From: Galliscardovia ingluviei
GTDB lineage: Bacteria > Actinomycetota > Actinomycetes > Actinomycetales > Bifidobacteriaceae
Reading direction: 5' to 3'
NCBI RefSeq assembly: GCF_014635685.1
Contig: NZ_BMDH01000003.1
Span: 62,001 to 126,000 of the forward strand
Length of the DNA stretch: 64,000 nt
Below the pieces are notes generated by a model. The model was not told the origin of the DNA. It ran no database searches and was given only the letters and a program-made list of their open reading frames with translations. Below are positions 18,061-27,758 of the stretch, piece after piece (positions within the stretch are counted from its first letter, which is position 1; every line of letters starts with the position of its first letter). A program made the translations under genes and the position numbers.

Positions 18061-20445
18061 TCACTTACCGCTGTTTTGTAACTCTTGACGCACCTGCACA
18101 GCTGCTTCAACCATGTGTTCAAGCGCTGGCCACGTTTCCTGATTACCGCGAGTCTTTAAGCCACAATCCGGATTAACCCATACTTGGCTACTATCAATTC
18201 TCGATACAATCGTGCGGATACGTTGCGCAAGCTCATCTACGGCAGGCACACGAGGCGAATGAATATCATATACACCAGGACCAACCTGTGTATGGAAGTC
18301 GGATTGCACAATCGCATCAAGCACTACAAGTTCACCGCGTGATGCCTCAAAAGAAATAACATCGGCATCCATAGCATCAATGTCTGTAATAATGTCATTA
18401 AATTCCGAATAGCACATATGTGTATGGATTTGTGTAGTTGGATCCACTTTGCTATGCACAAGGCGGAATGCTGCAATAGCCCAATCCAAATACTCGCTAT
18501 GCCACTGGCTACGGCGCAAAGGCAGCTTCTCACGCAATGCAGCTTCGTCAATTTGAATAATGCGAATACCGTGCTTTTGCAAATCTAATACTTCATCGCG
18601 TATCGCTAAACCAATTTGTAATGCTTGCTCACGTTGAGCAATATCCTCACGCGGCCACGACCAATTCAAAATAGTTACCGGACCAGTCAGCATACCTTTA
18701 ACGATCTTCTTGGTCTGAGCCTGCGCATACTCACTCCATGCCACCGTAATAGGCTCACGGCGTGAGACATCACCGTAAATAACCGGAGGCTTCACACAAC
18801 GAGTACCATACGACTGCACCCACGCAAATTGCGTAAATACATAGCCATTCAAATGCTGGCCAAAATACTCCACCATGTCATTGCGCTCAAACTCACCATG
18901 CACGAGCACATCAAGCCCAATGCGCTCTTGGTGAGCAATAACTTCATCAATCTGCTGCTGAATAAACTGCGTGTACTGCTCATCCGTCAGTTCATGCTTG
19001 CGGTATTGCGCTCGCACTTTGCGCACTTGCGCGGTTTGCGGGAATGAGCCAATCGTTGTAGTTGGTAATAGTGGCAGATCAAATTCCTGCTGCTGGATCT
19101 CCAGTCGCTCCTGCCTATGCGGCAAGCGCACAAAATCACTATCGTCTAATTGCTGAACTTGATTACGGATCTGCTCATCTGTTGCCACACGATTGCCACT
19201 ATGCAAACTGCGGTTGGCACGATACTCGCTATCCTTTTCACGATCAGTTGCTGACAATGTAGCCAAGCGCCCCAGCTGCACCAGCTCGCCGAGTTTTTCC
19301 TGCGCGAAAGCGAAATGTTGAGTAATTTCGGAATCTAATTGTGTTTCCAGTTCGACAGTATATGGCACATGCAGTAGCGAGCAGCCTGTAGCAATAACTA
19401 AATTAGCATGAGCTTGCTGCGTAATATCACGCAACTGATCTACCACGCCAAGCGTAAGCTCATAATTATTGCGCCAAATATTCCTACCAGAAACCACACC
19501 TGCAAATAATGTAACTGACTGAGGAATACCAACCTGCTGCAAGATATCAAGATTATCTTGGCGTCCTTCAACAAAGTTAAGACCAATACCATCAATACCG
19601 AGCTGTACGAGAGTCTTATACGAATCTGCAATATGCCCGAAATACGTATTAACTAGTACTTTCACTGCTCCCTTGTTGCGCACAATCTGCTCGTAGATAG
19701 CGCGCAATGCATTAAGATCTACTTCGTCAACGCCGTGCGCAAGCCAAGGCTCATCAAGCTGCACCCAAGGAGCGCCAAGTTCTTGAAAACGCGCGATAAT
19801 CTCTACATAGCTTTTCACAAAAGCAGTTAGCGTGCGCTCATCATATGACAAAGGCTGGTTCTGAGCATCCCGCGCAAGTTTCAGGAAAGTAAAAGGACCA
19901 ATAAGCACTGGTTTAGTAGTAATACCAAGGTTTTTTGCTTCAATAAACTCATCAAATGGTTTCGTGCCAGTAACTGCAATCTGATCCACAGATTCGATTT
20001 CTGGAACAATATAATGATAGTTGGTGGTGAACCATTTTTTCATAGGCAGCGCTGCAATATCGCCATGCGCACCCTGATAGCCTCGCGCTACTGCAAAATA
20101 CGTATCTTCTGGCTGTTCAAACTGCAACTGTGCGTATCGCTGCGGAACAGCATTCAGCAGCACAGCCGTATCAAGCACTTGATCATACAAACTGAAATCA
20201 TTGCTAGGAATAAAATCGATACCAGCATCTACTTGCAGTTGCCAATGCGTCCTGCGCAATTCTTGGGCTTGTGAGCGCACTTCCTCAATACTACACTCGC
20301 CTTTCCAATACCGTTCAATCACGCGTTTAAGCTCTCGATGTGCACCAATTCTAGGGAAACCAGATACTGAGGTTTGCAATGGTGTTGAAACAGGCTCTCG
20401 GTTTGCAGTTACGCCAGTGGTGTCAGTAGTGTGCTGGGTCATCAT
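18061..20445 (-). CDS. metE: Cobalamin-independent methionine synthase
   Basis: Transfers the methyl group of 5-methyl-THF polyglutamate to homocysteine. About 794 residues. N-terminal half includes [20 protein letters not shown]; the C-terminal half holds the zinc and homocysteine site: [40 protein letters not shown] and [12 protein letters not shown] (zinc ligands His, Cys, Glu, Cys). GGAGGA precedes two consecutive ATGs (20445 and 20442); spacing slightly favours the second. Probably cotranscribed with metF. Upstream lies a 17-bp tandem repeat in the expected promoter region. Confidence 0.95.
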   Translation of the reverse strand: MMTQHTTDTTGVTANREPVSTPLQTSVSGFPRIGAHRELKRVIERYWKGECSIEEVRSQAQELRRTHWQLQVDAGIDFIPSNDFSLYDQVLDTAVLLNAVPQRYAQLQFEQPEDTYFAVARGYQGAHGDIAALPMKKWFTTNYHYIVPEIESVDQIAVTGTKPFDEFIEAKNLGITTKPVLIGPFTFLKLARDAQNQPLSYDERTLTAFVKSYVEIIARFQELGAPWVQLDEPWLAHGVDEVDLNALRAIYEQIVRNKGAVKVLVNTYFGHIADSYKTLVQLGIDGIGLNFVEGRQDNLDILQQVGIPQSVTLFAGVVSGRNIWRNNYELTLGVVDQLRDITQQAHANLVIATGCSLLHVPYTVELETQLDSEITQHFAFAQEKLGELVQLGRLATLSATDREKDSEYRANRSLHSGNRVATDEQIRNQVQQLDDSDFVRLPHRQERLEIQQQEFDLPLLPTTTIGSFPQTAQVRKVRAQYRKHELTDEQYTQFIQQQIDEVIAHQERIGLDVLVHGEFERNDMVEYFGQHLNGYVFTQFAWVQSYGTRCVKPPVIYGDVSRREPITVAWSEYAQAQTKKIVKGMLTGPVTILNWSWPREDIAQREQALQIGLAIRDEVLDLQKHGIRIIQIDEAALREKLPLRRSQWHSEYLDWAIAAFRLVHSKVDPTTQIHTHMCYSEFNDIITDIDAMDADVISFEASRGELVVLDAIVQSDFHTQVGPGVYDIHSPRVPAVDELAQRIRTIVSRIDSSQVWVNPDCGLKTRGNQETWPALEHMVEAAVQVRQELQNSGK

Positions 20446-20521
20446 TCCTCCAGAAGCTATGTGTAAGCCTTGTCAGGGCAGCTGATATGAGTTTGAACAT
20501 ATCCGTTCGCGCTATCAGCAC

Positions 20522-20572
20522 TATCAATAGTTACGTGTTATCAATAGTTACGTGTTATCAATGGTTATGCGC
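20522..20572. repeat. 17-bp tandem repeat upstream of metE
   Basis: TATCAATAGTTACGTGT occurs at 20522-20538 and again at 20539-20555 without a mismatch; a diverged third unit, TATCAATGGTTATGCGC, follows at 20556-20572. The array lies about 77-127 bp upstream of metE on the transcribing side, suited to a regulator binding as an array. Confidence 0.8.
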
Positions 20573-20812
20573 ATTGATATTTCCGCGTATTGATAGCTGA
20601 ATACAGTAGTAGGTATGCTTTGTAGTTGTACTTCGTATGGTTGTGCATATATTGATTGCGCATATATGGCAACATACTGCGGCAGCACATGCCAGGCATA
20701 TTGTGTACTGGTGCTGCATAGGTTTCGAAACTGTTAGACACAGCATAGCGTAAAACCGGCTTCAGTATGATATTAGCTACTGTTGCATGTCGGTATAACT
20801 GGAGCTTATAAG

Positions 20813-20845
20813 CAAAAAGCTGACTATAGCATCTATAGCCAGCTT
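20813..20845 (-). terminator. Terminator of the aldo/keto reductase gene
   Basis: On the minus strand AAGCTGGCTATAG pairs with CTATAGTCAGCTT around a 3-base loop, with one mismatch, and runs into TTTTTGC. It lies downstream of the aldo/keto reductase stop. Confidence 0.75.
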
Positions 20846-20926
20846 ATCAATAATTCTTAACTCGTTAGCGCCGTTGTAAAGCAGCCAATTAGTTATTTAC
20901 TAAACGCTAACGCGTGTTATCTTGCA

Positions 20927-21847
20927 TTATGGCAAATCATTGCCTGCTGCAAAATACAGATCGTACCACTCTTGCGCATCCAAGGTGACATCAGCGCCTG
21001 CAGCCATTTGTACAATGCGCTCAGGATTCATCGATCCCAAAATCACTTGCATACGAGCAGGATGACGCAAAATCCAAGCAGTAGCAATAGCATTCTTAGT
21101 GGTATGGTACTTCGTTGCTATTTCTTCAAGCTTTGCATTAAGCTCTGGGAACTTTGGATTATCAATAAATACACCCTCAAAGAAGCCATACTGATATGGG
21201 CTCCAAGCCTGAATGGTCATCTTCTTCAAACGAGTGTATGCAATGGAGCCACCATCATGGTCAATGCTGGAATCATCACGCATATTCACATGGAATTCCT
21301 GCTCAATCATGCCGGTATGACCTAAACCAAATTGCAACTGATTGACCTCTAGCTTTTGTTCAACAGCACTTTGCAAGAGCTCGGTCTGCCAAGGATTGAC
21401 GTTGCTTACACCAAAATGACGAACTTTGCCAGCATTGTACAGCTCATTGAATGCCTCAGCCAAACCGTCAAGTTCCACTAAAGTGTCTGGGCGGTGCAAC
21501 AGCACAAAATCAACATAATCGACGCCAAGATTCTCTAATTCATAGTTCAAAGCGTCAATTAGATGCTGCTTAGAAAAGTCATAACGCTTTCCAGCAACAA
21601 TACCAAACTTTGTCTGCAAGTAAATACTATTGCGATCGATACCAGCGTCCTTCAACGCACGCCCGAGAACACGACTACTCTCGCCATCGGTGTAACAGTC
21701 TGCGGTATCAAAGAAATTAATACCAGAATTAACAGCAGCATTTACAATGTCTACTGCCTCTTGTGCTGACTTTTCGTGAATACGCATAACACCAAGTGCT
21801 ACGCGAGAAGCCACAACACCACTGGTTCCAAGTTCTGCAAATTTCAT
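20927..21847 (-). CDS. Aldo/keto reductase
   Basis: A 306-residue (alpha/beta)8 NADPH-dependent oxidoreductase resembling the YdhF group. The catalytic tetrad is visible: Asp and Tyr in FFDTADCYT, Lys in YLQTKFG, His in VDFVLLHRPD. GKVRHFGVSN and ILGSMNPERI contribute to the cofactor pocket. The carbonyl substrate cannot be inferred. Single gene with its own terminator; a short purine-rich site precedes the ATG. Confidence 0.9.
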   Translation of the reverse strand: MKFAELGTSGVVASRVALGVMRIHEKSAQEAVDIVNAAVNSGINFFDTADCYTDGESSRVLGRALKDAGIDRNSIYLQTKFGIVAGKRYDFSKQHLIDALNYELENLGVDYVDFVLLHRPDTLVELDGLAEAFNELYNAGKVRHFGVSNVNPWQTELLQSAVEQKLEVNQLQFGLGHTGMIEQEFHVNMRDDSSIDHDGGSIAYTRLKKMTIQAWSPYQYGFFEGVFIDNPKFPELNAKLEEIATKYHTTKNAIATAWILRHPARMQVILGSMNPERIVQMAAGADVTLDAQEWYDLYFAAGNDLP

Positions 21848-22200
21848 AAGTATCCTTCGTTGGAACAGTTAGAATTGGGGACTCTTGCAGTCTATCGAAT
21901 AATACTTTGTTACTAGGCGTTTTTATTTTTAAGCATAACCTAGCAGCACTTTTTGCCTAATGCCACACATAATCTATCAAGTATAACCTAGCCATTGCGC
22001 CAATTCGCATTAAAAGTACCTGTGCGCAGCTCTTCATGACTGCAAATACGTTGAATTCTAATATAATTCTTTGGATAGGGTGGGTAGTAAAGCGACTCTT
22101 GGGGTGCGAGGGTGGTTGTATTGCTTACTACCGGTTGCTAGTAGTAAACTAGCAGGTTTTGGTAGCCTGCATTCGTATTATGTACTGGATTGAATAGCTG
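21848..22200. other. Island edge without genes, left of the IS3 element
   Basis: About 350 bases with no credible gene. Contains the left copy of the 32-bp island repeat (22010-22041) and a small hairpin GCTAGT-AGTAA-ACTAGC (22137-22153) followed by AGGTTTT, which could be a plus-strand terminator. Confidence 0.5.
22010..22041 (+). repeat. 32-bp direct repeat, left copy (pairs with 30893-30924)
   Basis: TTAAAAGTACCTGTGCGC followed by AGCTCTTCATGACT; the right copy differs at one base (C/T). The two copies bracket the IS3 element, the TOMM operon and the ISL3 relic, about 8.9 kb. Confidence 0.85.
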
Positions 22201-22256
22201 TGCACTGTCTCCCGAAAGTTGGACTGTGTTTTGTTTTTCTTTTGGGAAAGGGTGTG

Positions 22257-22805
22257 GTGTTGGCTGGTAAGAGGATGACTGCTCGGATGCGTGAGCAGTT
22301 GTCGGATTTGTTTGAGTCTGGGGTGAGCTGGGGTCAGGCTGCTCGTATTGTTAGTTGTAATCTTGGTTCTGCTCAGGATGTTTGTAATCGTTGGCGGCTT
22401 CATGGCAGACTAGTGCTTATGAATAAGCCAGTGCAAACACGGTATCCTTTTGAGGTCAAGCTTGAGGCGGTTACTCGGTTTTTGCGGGGTGAAACCGCGA
22501 TGAGTATTGCTAAGGATTTACAGCTTGCATCCCCATCAACGGTCCATCATTGGGTGCGCGTGTATAGGCTGGAAGGCGAGTCGGGATTGCATAACAAGCC
22601 TCGTGGCAGACGCCCGAGTACCCCTCGCTCTCAACCTCAATTGCAATCCCAGGAGCAGGCTCGAGCGCAGGAGCAGGTTCGGGATCGTGTGGTGCAGGAG
22701 CAGCGGGATGAGATTGACCGGTTACGAAAGCGGCTGTATAAGCTGGAGATGGAGCATGCGATTTTAAAAGGGTTAAGGGACTTGGCTCGGGCTCGCGAGT
22801 ATTGA
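22257..22805 (+). CDS. IS3 transposase subunit OrfA
   Basis: About 182 residues. N-terminal helix-turn-helix regions (RMREQLSDLFESGVSWGQAA and AMSIAKDLQLASPSTVHHWV) bind the element ends, followed by a Gln/Arg-rich coiled coil (QEQRDEIDRLRKRLYKLEME). The GTG at 22257 is chosen because GGGAAAGGG lies just upstream. OrfA overlaps orfB by 4 bases (ATTGACA region at 22802), consistent with OrfAB production by frameshifting. Confidence 0.85.
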   Translation: MLAGKRMTARMREQLSDLFESGVSWGQAARIVSCNLGSAQDVCNRWRLHGRLVLMNKPVQTRYPFEVKLEAVTRFLRGETAMSIAKDLQLASPSTVHHWVRVYRLEGESGLHNKPRGRRPSTPRSQPQLQSQEQARAQEQVRDRVVQEQRDEIDRLRKRLYKLEMEHAILKGLRDLARAREY

Positions 22806-23663
22806 CACGCGTGATAGCCCAGTTACAGTCCCAGTATCCATTATCAGAGTTGTTAGCGGCTGTGGGTCTTGCTCGTTCGACGTATTATTATCATCTTGCG
22901 CGTTTGGATCGGCCGGATAAGTATGCGCAATTGCGGCAGATGATGAGGACGGTGTTTGAGCGTGCTCATGGTCGGTATGGGCATCGTCGTATCCGTCTAG
23001 CCTTGCAGGGTCAAGGGGTGCGTGTGAGTCGTAAACTCACGATAAAACTCATGCGTGAGGAAGGCTTGGTATGTCGGGTGCGTGCACGTAAACGCTATAC
23101 CGCGTATCGGGGAACGGTATCGAGAATCGTGCCTAATATACTGGATCGCAAGTTCCGTCCTCCACACGCGAATCATACGTGGGTTTCCGATGTCAGTGAG
23201 TTTCGCATAGGTAAGCACAAACTCTACTTGTCTCCCGTGATTGACTTGTATGACCATAGTGTACTCGGGTTTGCTCTCGGCACGTCAGCGAATTGTGACC
23301 TGACCAATGAGAGTTTACGCCACGCGTTCAAACGAGCTCAACCCGCCCCAAGATTACTCGTGCATACCGATCAGGGAGTGCAATACCAGAGTGCAGCATG
23401 GAAGAAGATTCTCATCAAACACCAAGCGATACCATCCATGTCACGCAAAGGCAACTGTCACGATAATGCTCTAGCAGAAAACTTCTTCTCTCACATTAAA
23501 ACCGAACTGTTCTACCAACACACGTTTACCACGCTACATGAACTCAAACAAGCAATCCGACCTGAGTCCACTGGTGCAACACCAAAAGAATCCAAGAAGG
23601 ACTCAACGGCATGACACCAAGCCAATACCGCAAAACACACCCCAATCCCACCACACCGATACA
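22802..23663 (+). pseudogene. IS3 transposase OrfB, frameshifted near the C-terminus
   Basis: DDE integrase. The first Asp lies in HTWVSDVSEFR, the second in LLVHTDQGVQYQ and the Glu in CHDNALAENFFSHIKTE, after an HTH_21 region (GRYGHRRIRLALQ). The frame runs normally to ELKQAI at about 23560 and then changes. The expected ending (HWCNTKRIQEGLNGMTPSQY) is present in another frame from about 23570. An indel near 23560-23570 therefore replaces the native C-terminus with an unrelated short tail ending at 23614. Confidence 0.8.
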
Positions 23664-23882
23664 ATAAAACAATCCAACATTTGGGGTACAGTGCATTGCT
23701 TTATTCCGTACGATTTGAAACATCTGATATTCCAAACTAGCCACTTTTGCCACAAACACTCACACCAAACATCCTCAAATCCCAAGAATCCTTAAAGAAT
23801 CAAAATATGCGCTTACATCTTCTCGAGAATGCAGCACTACATCTGTAGACAGGACATGAGGGGTTTTCCTTATAATAGCGTA

Positions 23883-24011
23883 TTAGGAGTTGATATATGC
23901 ACGAATATCATCGACAAGACTTGTGCCAGCATCACGAGCAGCAACACCGGCATTAGCAAAAGCGTCATTATCAATATCTGGAATCTCTAATGTAATGCTC
24001 ACATCAGTCAC
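23883..24011 (-). CDS. Short unrecognised reading frame, 42 codons
   Basis: GTG at 24011 opens a frame starting VTDVSITLEIPDIDN and ending RAYINS. It reads like ordinary protein (hydrophobic/acidic beta segment, then a helix), perhaps an antitoxin-like or truncated protein. No clear partner gene, and the ribosome-binding site is doubtful. It may be a remnant cut off by the island. Confidence 0.3.
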   Translation of the reverse strand: MTDVSITLEIPDIDNDAFANAGVAARDAGTSLVDDIRAYINS

Positions 24012-24074
24012 CCACCTGTCCGCCGACTCATTACGATGCAGTATACGATTTTAACAAAAAGTGGCATATAGGCA

Positions 24075-24106
24075 GAAAAGGACCTCCAACTTTTCGTCCG
24101 AGGTCC
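24075..24106 (-). terminator. Terminator of the TOMM operon
   Basis: On the minus strand GGACCTC (24106-24100) pairs with GAGGTCC (24086-24080), followed by TTTTC. It begins 14 bases after the stop of the last operon gene. Confidence 0.7.
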
Positions 24107-24119
24107 CATTGCTTGAATC

Positions 24120-24869
24120 TTATTCGTATTTGAATAGCTTGAGTGCAAGGAAGAAACAGACTACGCCAATTGCGAAAAGAACTCCTAACTCAATGCACAT
24201 ATTCGCCAGCTCCATGGTGCCGTAGAGCACAGATTTCCTAAGTGCTTCAATTATCCAAGTCAACGGGTTTATCCAGATGATTGGTTGTATAAATGATGGC
24301 CATACATCGGTCGGAAAGAATACGCCACCAAGAAAAATAGCAACAAGATTACTGAGATTCCCAACCATGGTCGCAGACCTTGATGTTGGAAGAAATGAGG
24401 AAATGGAAAAACCAAAAGATAGTAACGAAAAGAGTCCTATTAAAACCACGGGTATTGCCATCCAGCTCGCGGGGATAAGATTAAATTCGGCTTGTAGTAC
24501 GAAGTGAGCAAAAGCTAATAACAAGACGGTTTGAAGTACCATAAATACAAGTTGTGAGACGATGATAGCAAAGATGATGCTACTCATTGATAGCTCAGAG
24601 GTTTTAAAACTCCGTAAAAGTCCTTTTTCTCGGTAAGAAGAGAGCATAACCGGAATGGCAACGAGAGCCACCGCAGCATAGGCCATACACAGAATGCCAG
24701 GCGTGAGGAAGCTCGCATAGGTCATGCCTTCTCTTGCGCCGTCTTTACTACCCGCGACAGACATCAACGTCAGCATGAGGAGTGGAAAGACAAAAGAAGG
24801 AACAAGAAACGCCTTGTTACGTAGTTCCATTTTCAAAAAGATAGAGATAAGTTTTAGATGCTTACGCAC
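24120..24869 (-). CDS. ABC-2 type transporter permease of the TOMM operon
   Basis: About 250 residues with six hydrophobic segments in the ABC-2 layout (for example AFLVPSFVFPLLMLTLMSVA, and the C-terminal FAIGVVCFFLALKLFKYE). GTG at 24869 is preferred: GGAAAGGG lies just upstream and the start overlaps the ATPase gene by 8 bases. With that ATPase it should form an exporter for the modified peptide or a self-immunity pump, the role of SagG-I in streptolysin S loci. Last gene of the operon, followed by a terminator. Confidence 0.85.
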   Translation of the reverse strand: MRKHLKLISIFLKMELRNKAFLVPSFVFPLLMLTLMSVAGSKDGAREGMTYASFLTPGILCMAYAAVALVAIPVMLSSYREKGLLRSFKTSELSMSSIIFAIIVSQLVFMVLQTVLLLAFAHFVLQAEFNLIPASWMAIPVVLIGLFSLLSFGFSISSFLPTSRSATMVGNLSNLVAIFLGGVFFPTDVWPSFIQPIIWINPLTWIIEALRKSVLYGTMELANMCIELGVLFAIGVVCFFLALKLFKYE

Positions 24870-25746
24870 TGTGAGCCCTTTCCTTATAATGCAGTGTATA
24901 TACGTCAGACATATCAGGAAGTCGGAGCTGAACCCCTTGCTTAATGAGCTCACTCATAGAACCGTACGTAGAGAAGAAGCCGTCAGCATCTGCTATATAG
25001 AAAACGCAGTGCTCACCCTCAATAGTGTAGCTGATTTTATTAAGGTTGAAGAGCGATACTTTCTGTTGAGGAACAGTAGCAACGTATTCGAGGTGAAGAT
25101 TATCGATAAGCTCTTTTGGGGAGCCACTTGAAATTACCTGTCCATGACTGAGAAGAATGACTTGATCTGCATTTTCTTCTACCTCATCCATGTAGTGGCT
25201 GCTAAACAGTATAGTATTAGAATGAGTGTGACGATATGCAGTGACTGTCGTCCAGTATTCTTTGCGCGCTTCTTGGTCTAGTCCTGCTGTTGGTTCGTCA
25301 AGAATGATGAGGTCTGGATTTCCAAATGACGCGCATAGTAAGTTCAGCTTACGCTGTTGACCACCAGATAGTTTATTAACTAATCGCTTTTCTTTGCCCT
25401 GCAGCTGAGCGTGCTCAACACAAGTAGCAATCTCAGAAGGAGACACTTCCATCCCTCGAAGAAGACCTTGAAACTCAATCCATTCTTTCACGGTTACATG
25501 CTCGAAGCATTGCTCTGACTGAAAGACTTGAACTGATGAGAACTTACTCGATTGACCAGCTTTAGAAATAGCACCGGTACTTGGCAGCAAGAAGCCTTGC
25601 AACGTTTTAAACAGCGTACTTTTCCCAGCACCATTCTCGCCGATAACAGCAATAACACCTTCATATATCTCTAAATGTTCAATACGCAAGGCAGGATCTG
25701 ACTGCTTTGAATATTGAACAACAAGATTGTCAATTGTTAAACTCAT
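24862..25746 (-). CDS. ABC transporter ATP-binding protein of the TOMM operon
   Basis: About 294 residues. Walker A is GENGAGKSTLF, the signature NKLSGGQQRKLNLL, Walker B DLIILDEPTAGLD, with the switch His in ILFSSHYMDE. ATG at 25746 has GAAGGA upstream; an ATG five codons earlier has none. It overlaps the peptidase-like gene by 17 bases and the permease gene by 8, so translation is tightly coupled. It energises export of the operon's peptide product (inferred from context). Confidence 0.9.
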   Translation of the reverse strand: MSLTIDNLVVQYSKQSDPALRIEHLEIYEGVIAVIGENGAGKSTLFKTLQGFLLPSTGAISKAGQSSKFSSVQVFQSEQCFEHVTVKEWIEFQGLLRGMEVSPSEIATCVEHAQLQGKEKRLVNKLSGGQQRKLNLLCASFGNPDLIILDEPTAGLDQEARKEYWTTVTAYRHTHSNTILFSSHYMDEVEENADQVILLSHGQVISSGSPKELIDNLHLEYVATVPQQKVSLFNLNKISYTIEGEHCVFYIADADGFFSTYGSMSELIKQGVQLRLPDMSDVYTLHYKERAHSA

Positions 25747-26959
25747 ATTTATGTCCTTCAATGTTTTTCTGAAATTGCGCTCGTCCTTTTTGATTAATAA
25801 ACAGGAGAGGACTTTCCATAAACTCAGTTAAAAGATTCAAGCATGTATTTACGGTAATTTTATCAACCTGACTAAAAAGGCCTTCATAGCTAGGATTGTC
25901 GTTTCCATCAAGTATTTCTGGTGCCATTGCTTTAAGTCGTTCAACCACAGGCATTTCTTTTACAGTTTGACCTTGAGCCCGAATATCTTTTATCGCAAAC
26001 GGAAGCTCTTTCTTTAACAAATTCGGATTCTTTGTGAGCTGATTTAGAATATTGAGCACTGCATGTTTAACTAGTAGCTCCTTATCAGGAAGTGAAATCC
26101 AATCAACTGTAAGAATTGCATCGCTAGATGTGGCTTGGAACCACGCTAATAGATGATATAAAGCAAGTTGTTTAGCTTGAATATCATGCCAAAGGATCCC
26201 ATTCCTCATGCCTCGAGAAAGAGAGTAAGAAACTGCGAGCATAGATAGTTGCTCAAGAGTGGATAATTTTCTACGAAGACCAAAAACAATTGAAGTTAAA
26301 TTGGTTGGACGTGCAGGAACTTGAAAAGCTGTATTCTGATTTTGAAATGGTGCTTCGCAAGATTCTGATTTGTGCGAGCTATCTTCAACCGTTGTAATTT
26401 TATTGAGCATAGACTCGTAAAGTAAATTGGTTGGATCGTCAATCAGTATCAGTGATTTGTTTATAAGCGTCATCAAGTAACTTGGAAGCTGTTTTGAAAC
26501 CTTGTTCATCGTTGTGTGAACGTATGAAGGATCAAGATTTGCGACTTCACCCCAATATGAGAATTCAGCACTAATCCGTGCAGCCTTTATCATGTTCGAA
26601 GGAATAGCGAACATCTCATTTTCTAAAGTTGATACAACGCTGCTCTCTGTTTTTTTATCCCATTGAGATGACCTGATGTTCGAGAAAACCTCTTCAATGA
26701 AACATGCATGCTGTTTCGTTGCTGGTGATATAAAAGCAAACGTTATCAAATCGCGAGAAGTTGCTGCCCTAGATTCGATACCCTTTATGTCTAAATATTC
26801 TCGCAATGTAATTCCATTAGGCATTTCCATTTCGAGAATTAAGTGTTCAAGCAAATGGTGTGCATGAGGAAATGTATCGTTCTTCGAACCTGCTGGGAGA
26901 ATGAGCACAGTTGTAATATGTGATTCATCAAGAATCTTTGCTGTTTTCCAAAGTCTCAT
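25730..26959 (-). CDS. M16-like zinc peptidase of the TOMM operon
   Basis: About 409 residues from the ATG at 26959, which follows AAAGGAG directly after the oxidase stop. The inverted zinc motif HxxEH of family M16 is visible at residues 35-39 (HLLEH in AHHLLEHLILEM), with acidic residues in VSTLENEM about 75 residues later as the possible third ligand. The length fits one M16 pair of domains. The second half (VFGLRRKLSTLEQLSMLAVS) resembles the inactive M16 half. Most likely it removes the leader from the modified precursor; this role is inferred. Streptolysin S loci use a CAAX protease instead. Confidence 0.65.
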   Translation of the reverse strand: MRLWKTAKILDESHITTVLILPAGSKNDTFPHAHHLLEHLILEMEMPNGITLREYLDIKGIESRAATSRDLITFAFISPATKQHACFIEEVFSNIRSSQWDKKTESSVVSTLENEMFAIPSNMIKAARISAEFSYWGEVANLDPSYVHTTMNKVSKQLPSYLMTLINKSLILIDDPTNLLYESMLNKITTVEDSSHKSESCEAPFQNQNTAFQVPARPTNLTSIVFGLRRKLSTLEQLSMLAVSYSLSRGMRNGILWHDIQAKQLALYHLLAWFQATSSDAILTVDWISLPDKELLVKHAVLNILNQLTKNPNLLKKELPFAIKDIRAQGQTVKEMPVVERLKAMAPEILDGNDNPSYEGLFSQVDKITVNTCLNLLTEFMESPLLFINQKGRAQFQKNIEGHKYEFNN

Positions 26960-26960
26960 T

Positions 26961-27749
26961 TTACTCCTTTTTCCCAACATGTACCACAGCCATGACGCCA
27001 GCTTGTGGAGTATTAAGTTCAGCCAATTTGAGAATGATATCGTCTCTAAAGCCACCAGAGCTAACAGAACCTAGACCGATGAGGTTTGTTGTTGTTTCGA
27101 CAATCTGTGTCATGGCACCTGCTTCAAGCAGGGAAAATCTATAGCCACGCTCACCATATTTGTAAGTAATTTTTCTAAACAGTGAAATTATAACAATGGA
27201 TAAAGCTGCGTTTGGTTCGTGTTCATCTAACGTTAGTCTAAAGCATCCTTGCTTAAGCAGACGCAAAGACATGCTGCTCAAATCTACATAGTAGAAACCA
27301 GCTGAAACTCCATTTACATTTCTTACGTTAACAAAAATCTCATTAGGAAAGCAAGCTCCAGCCGATGCATAACTACGGTGCTGTAGCGTTGGTGAAGTTC
27401 CAACTAGAGATTTAAGAATAGTCGATAGCTGATGTAGCTTGACAGGTTCTGAAGAAAAAATACGCGTCGAACTTCGCTTATTCCAAATATCAATTATCTG
27501 TTGCGATGAAGAATCTGATACATCACCAAGCGAGACAGAAGGCAAATTCTTGGCACTTATGGTCTTTCCAAAGGAACTAACAATAGATTCTTGAGACACA
27601 GCTCGTTGAATACTAGAACTAAGTTCTACCAAATGTCTCTCATCCAAAGATGAACAAAGATGGTACTGTTCATAGACAGTAGGAACGTCAGATTCCCTAA
27701 GTTGCGCAGTAGCTGAAGCTATTTCAGTGAATGAAAATTCATTATCCAT
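26961..27749 (-). CDS. SagB-like FMN dehydrogenase (azoline oxidase)
   Basis: 262 residues, nitroreductase fold of the SagB/ThcOx type. RSSTRIFSSEPVKLHQLSTI is the family N-terminal block; HRSYASAGACFPNEIFVNV and GLGSVSSGGFRDD complete the flavin site. In TOMM pathways this enzyme oxidises thiazolines and oxazolines made by the cyclodehydratase to aromatic azoles. AGGAG precedes the ATG at 27749, 9 bases after the YcaO stop. Downstream is the M16-like gene, almost without a gap. Confidence 0.85.
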   Translation of the reverse strand: MDNEFSFTEIASATAQLRESDVPTVYEQYHLCSSLDERHLVELSSSIQRAVSQESIVSSFGKTISAKNLPSVSLGDVSDSSSQQIIDIWNKRSSTRIFSSEPVKLHQLSTILKSLVGTSPTLQHRSYASAGACFPNEIFVNVRNVNGVSAGFYYVDLSSMSLRLLKQGCFRLTLDEHEPNAALSIVIISLFRKITYKYGERGYRFSLLEAGAMTQIVETTTNLIGLGSVSSGGFRDDIILKLAELNTPQAGVMAVVHVGKKE

Positions 27750-27758
27750 AACTAACTC

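Larger units (their letters stand above)
20446..20926. other. metE upstream region, no gene recognised
   Basis: About 480 bases between the metE start and the aldo/keto reductase stop. It holds the 17-bp tandem repeat at 20522-20572 and a minus-strand terminator at 20813-20845. No SAM, SAH or cobalamin riboswitch fold was recognised by eye, and no convincing coding region. Confidence 0.5.
22201..23695 (+). mobile_element. IS3-family insertion sequence, damaged
   Basis: Imperfect terminal inverted repeats match: TGCACTGTCTCCCGAAAG continuing to TTGGACTG at 22201-22226, against the reverse complement of 23670-23695 (21 of 26 positions agree). Inside are orfA and orfB in the order and overlap typical of IS3. 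No target duplication is evident at the ends. orfB is frameshifted near its 3' end, so the copy is probably not autonomously active. Confidence 0.85.
23696..24119. other. Gap between IS3 element and TOMM operon
   Basis: About 420 bases. Apart from the small minus-strand reading frame at 23883-24011 and the terminator at 24075-24106, nothing is recognised. Confidence 0.45.

Noticed and set aside
20522-20572. Tandem 17-bp units considered as a CRISPR fragment.
   Set aside because: There are no spacers between units, the unit is too short, and no cas genes are present.
22201-23695. Target-site duplication of the first IS3 element.
   Set aside because: The bases next to the two ends (GCTG and TTGC) do not match, so none can be claimed.
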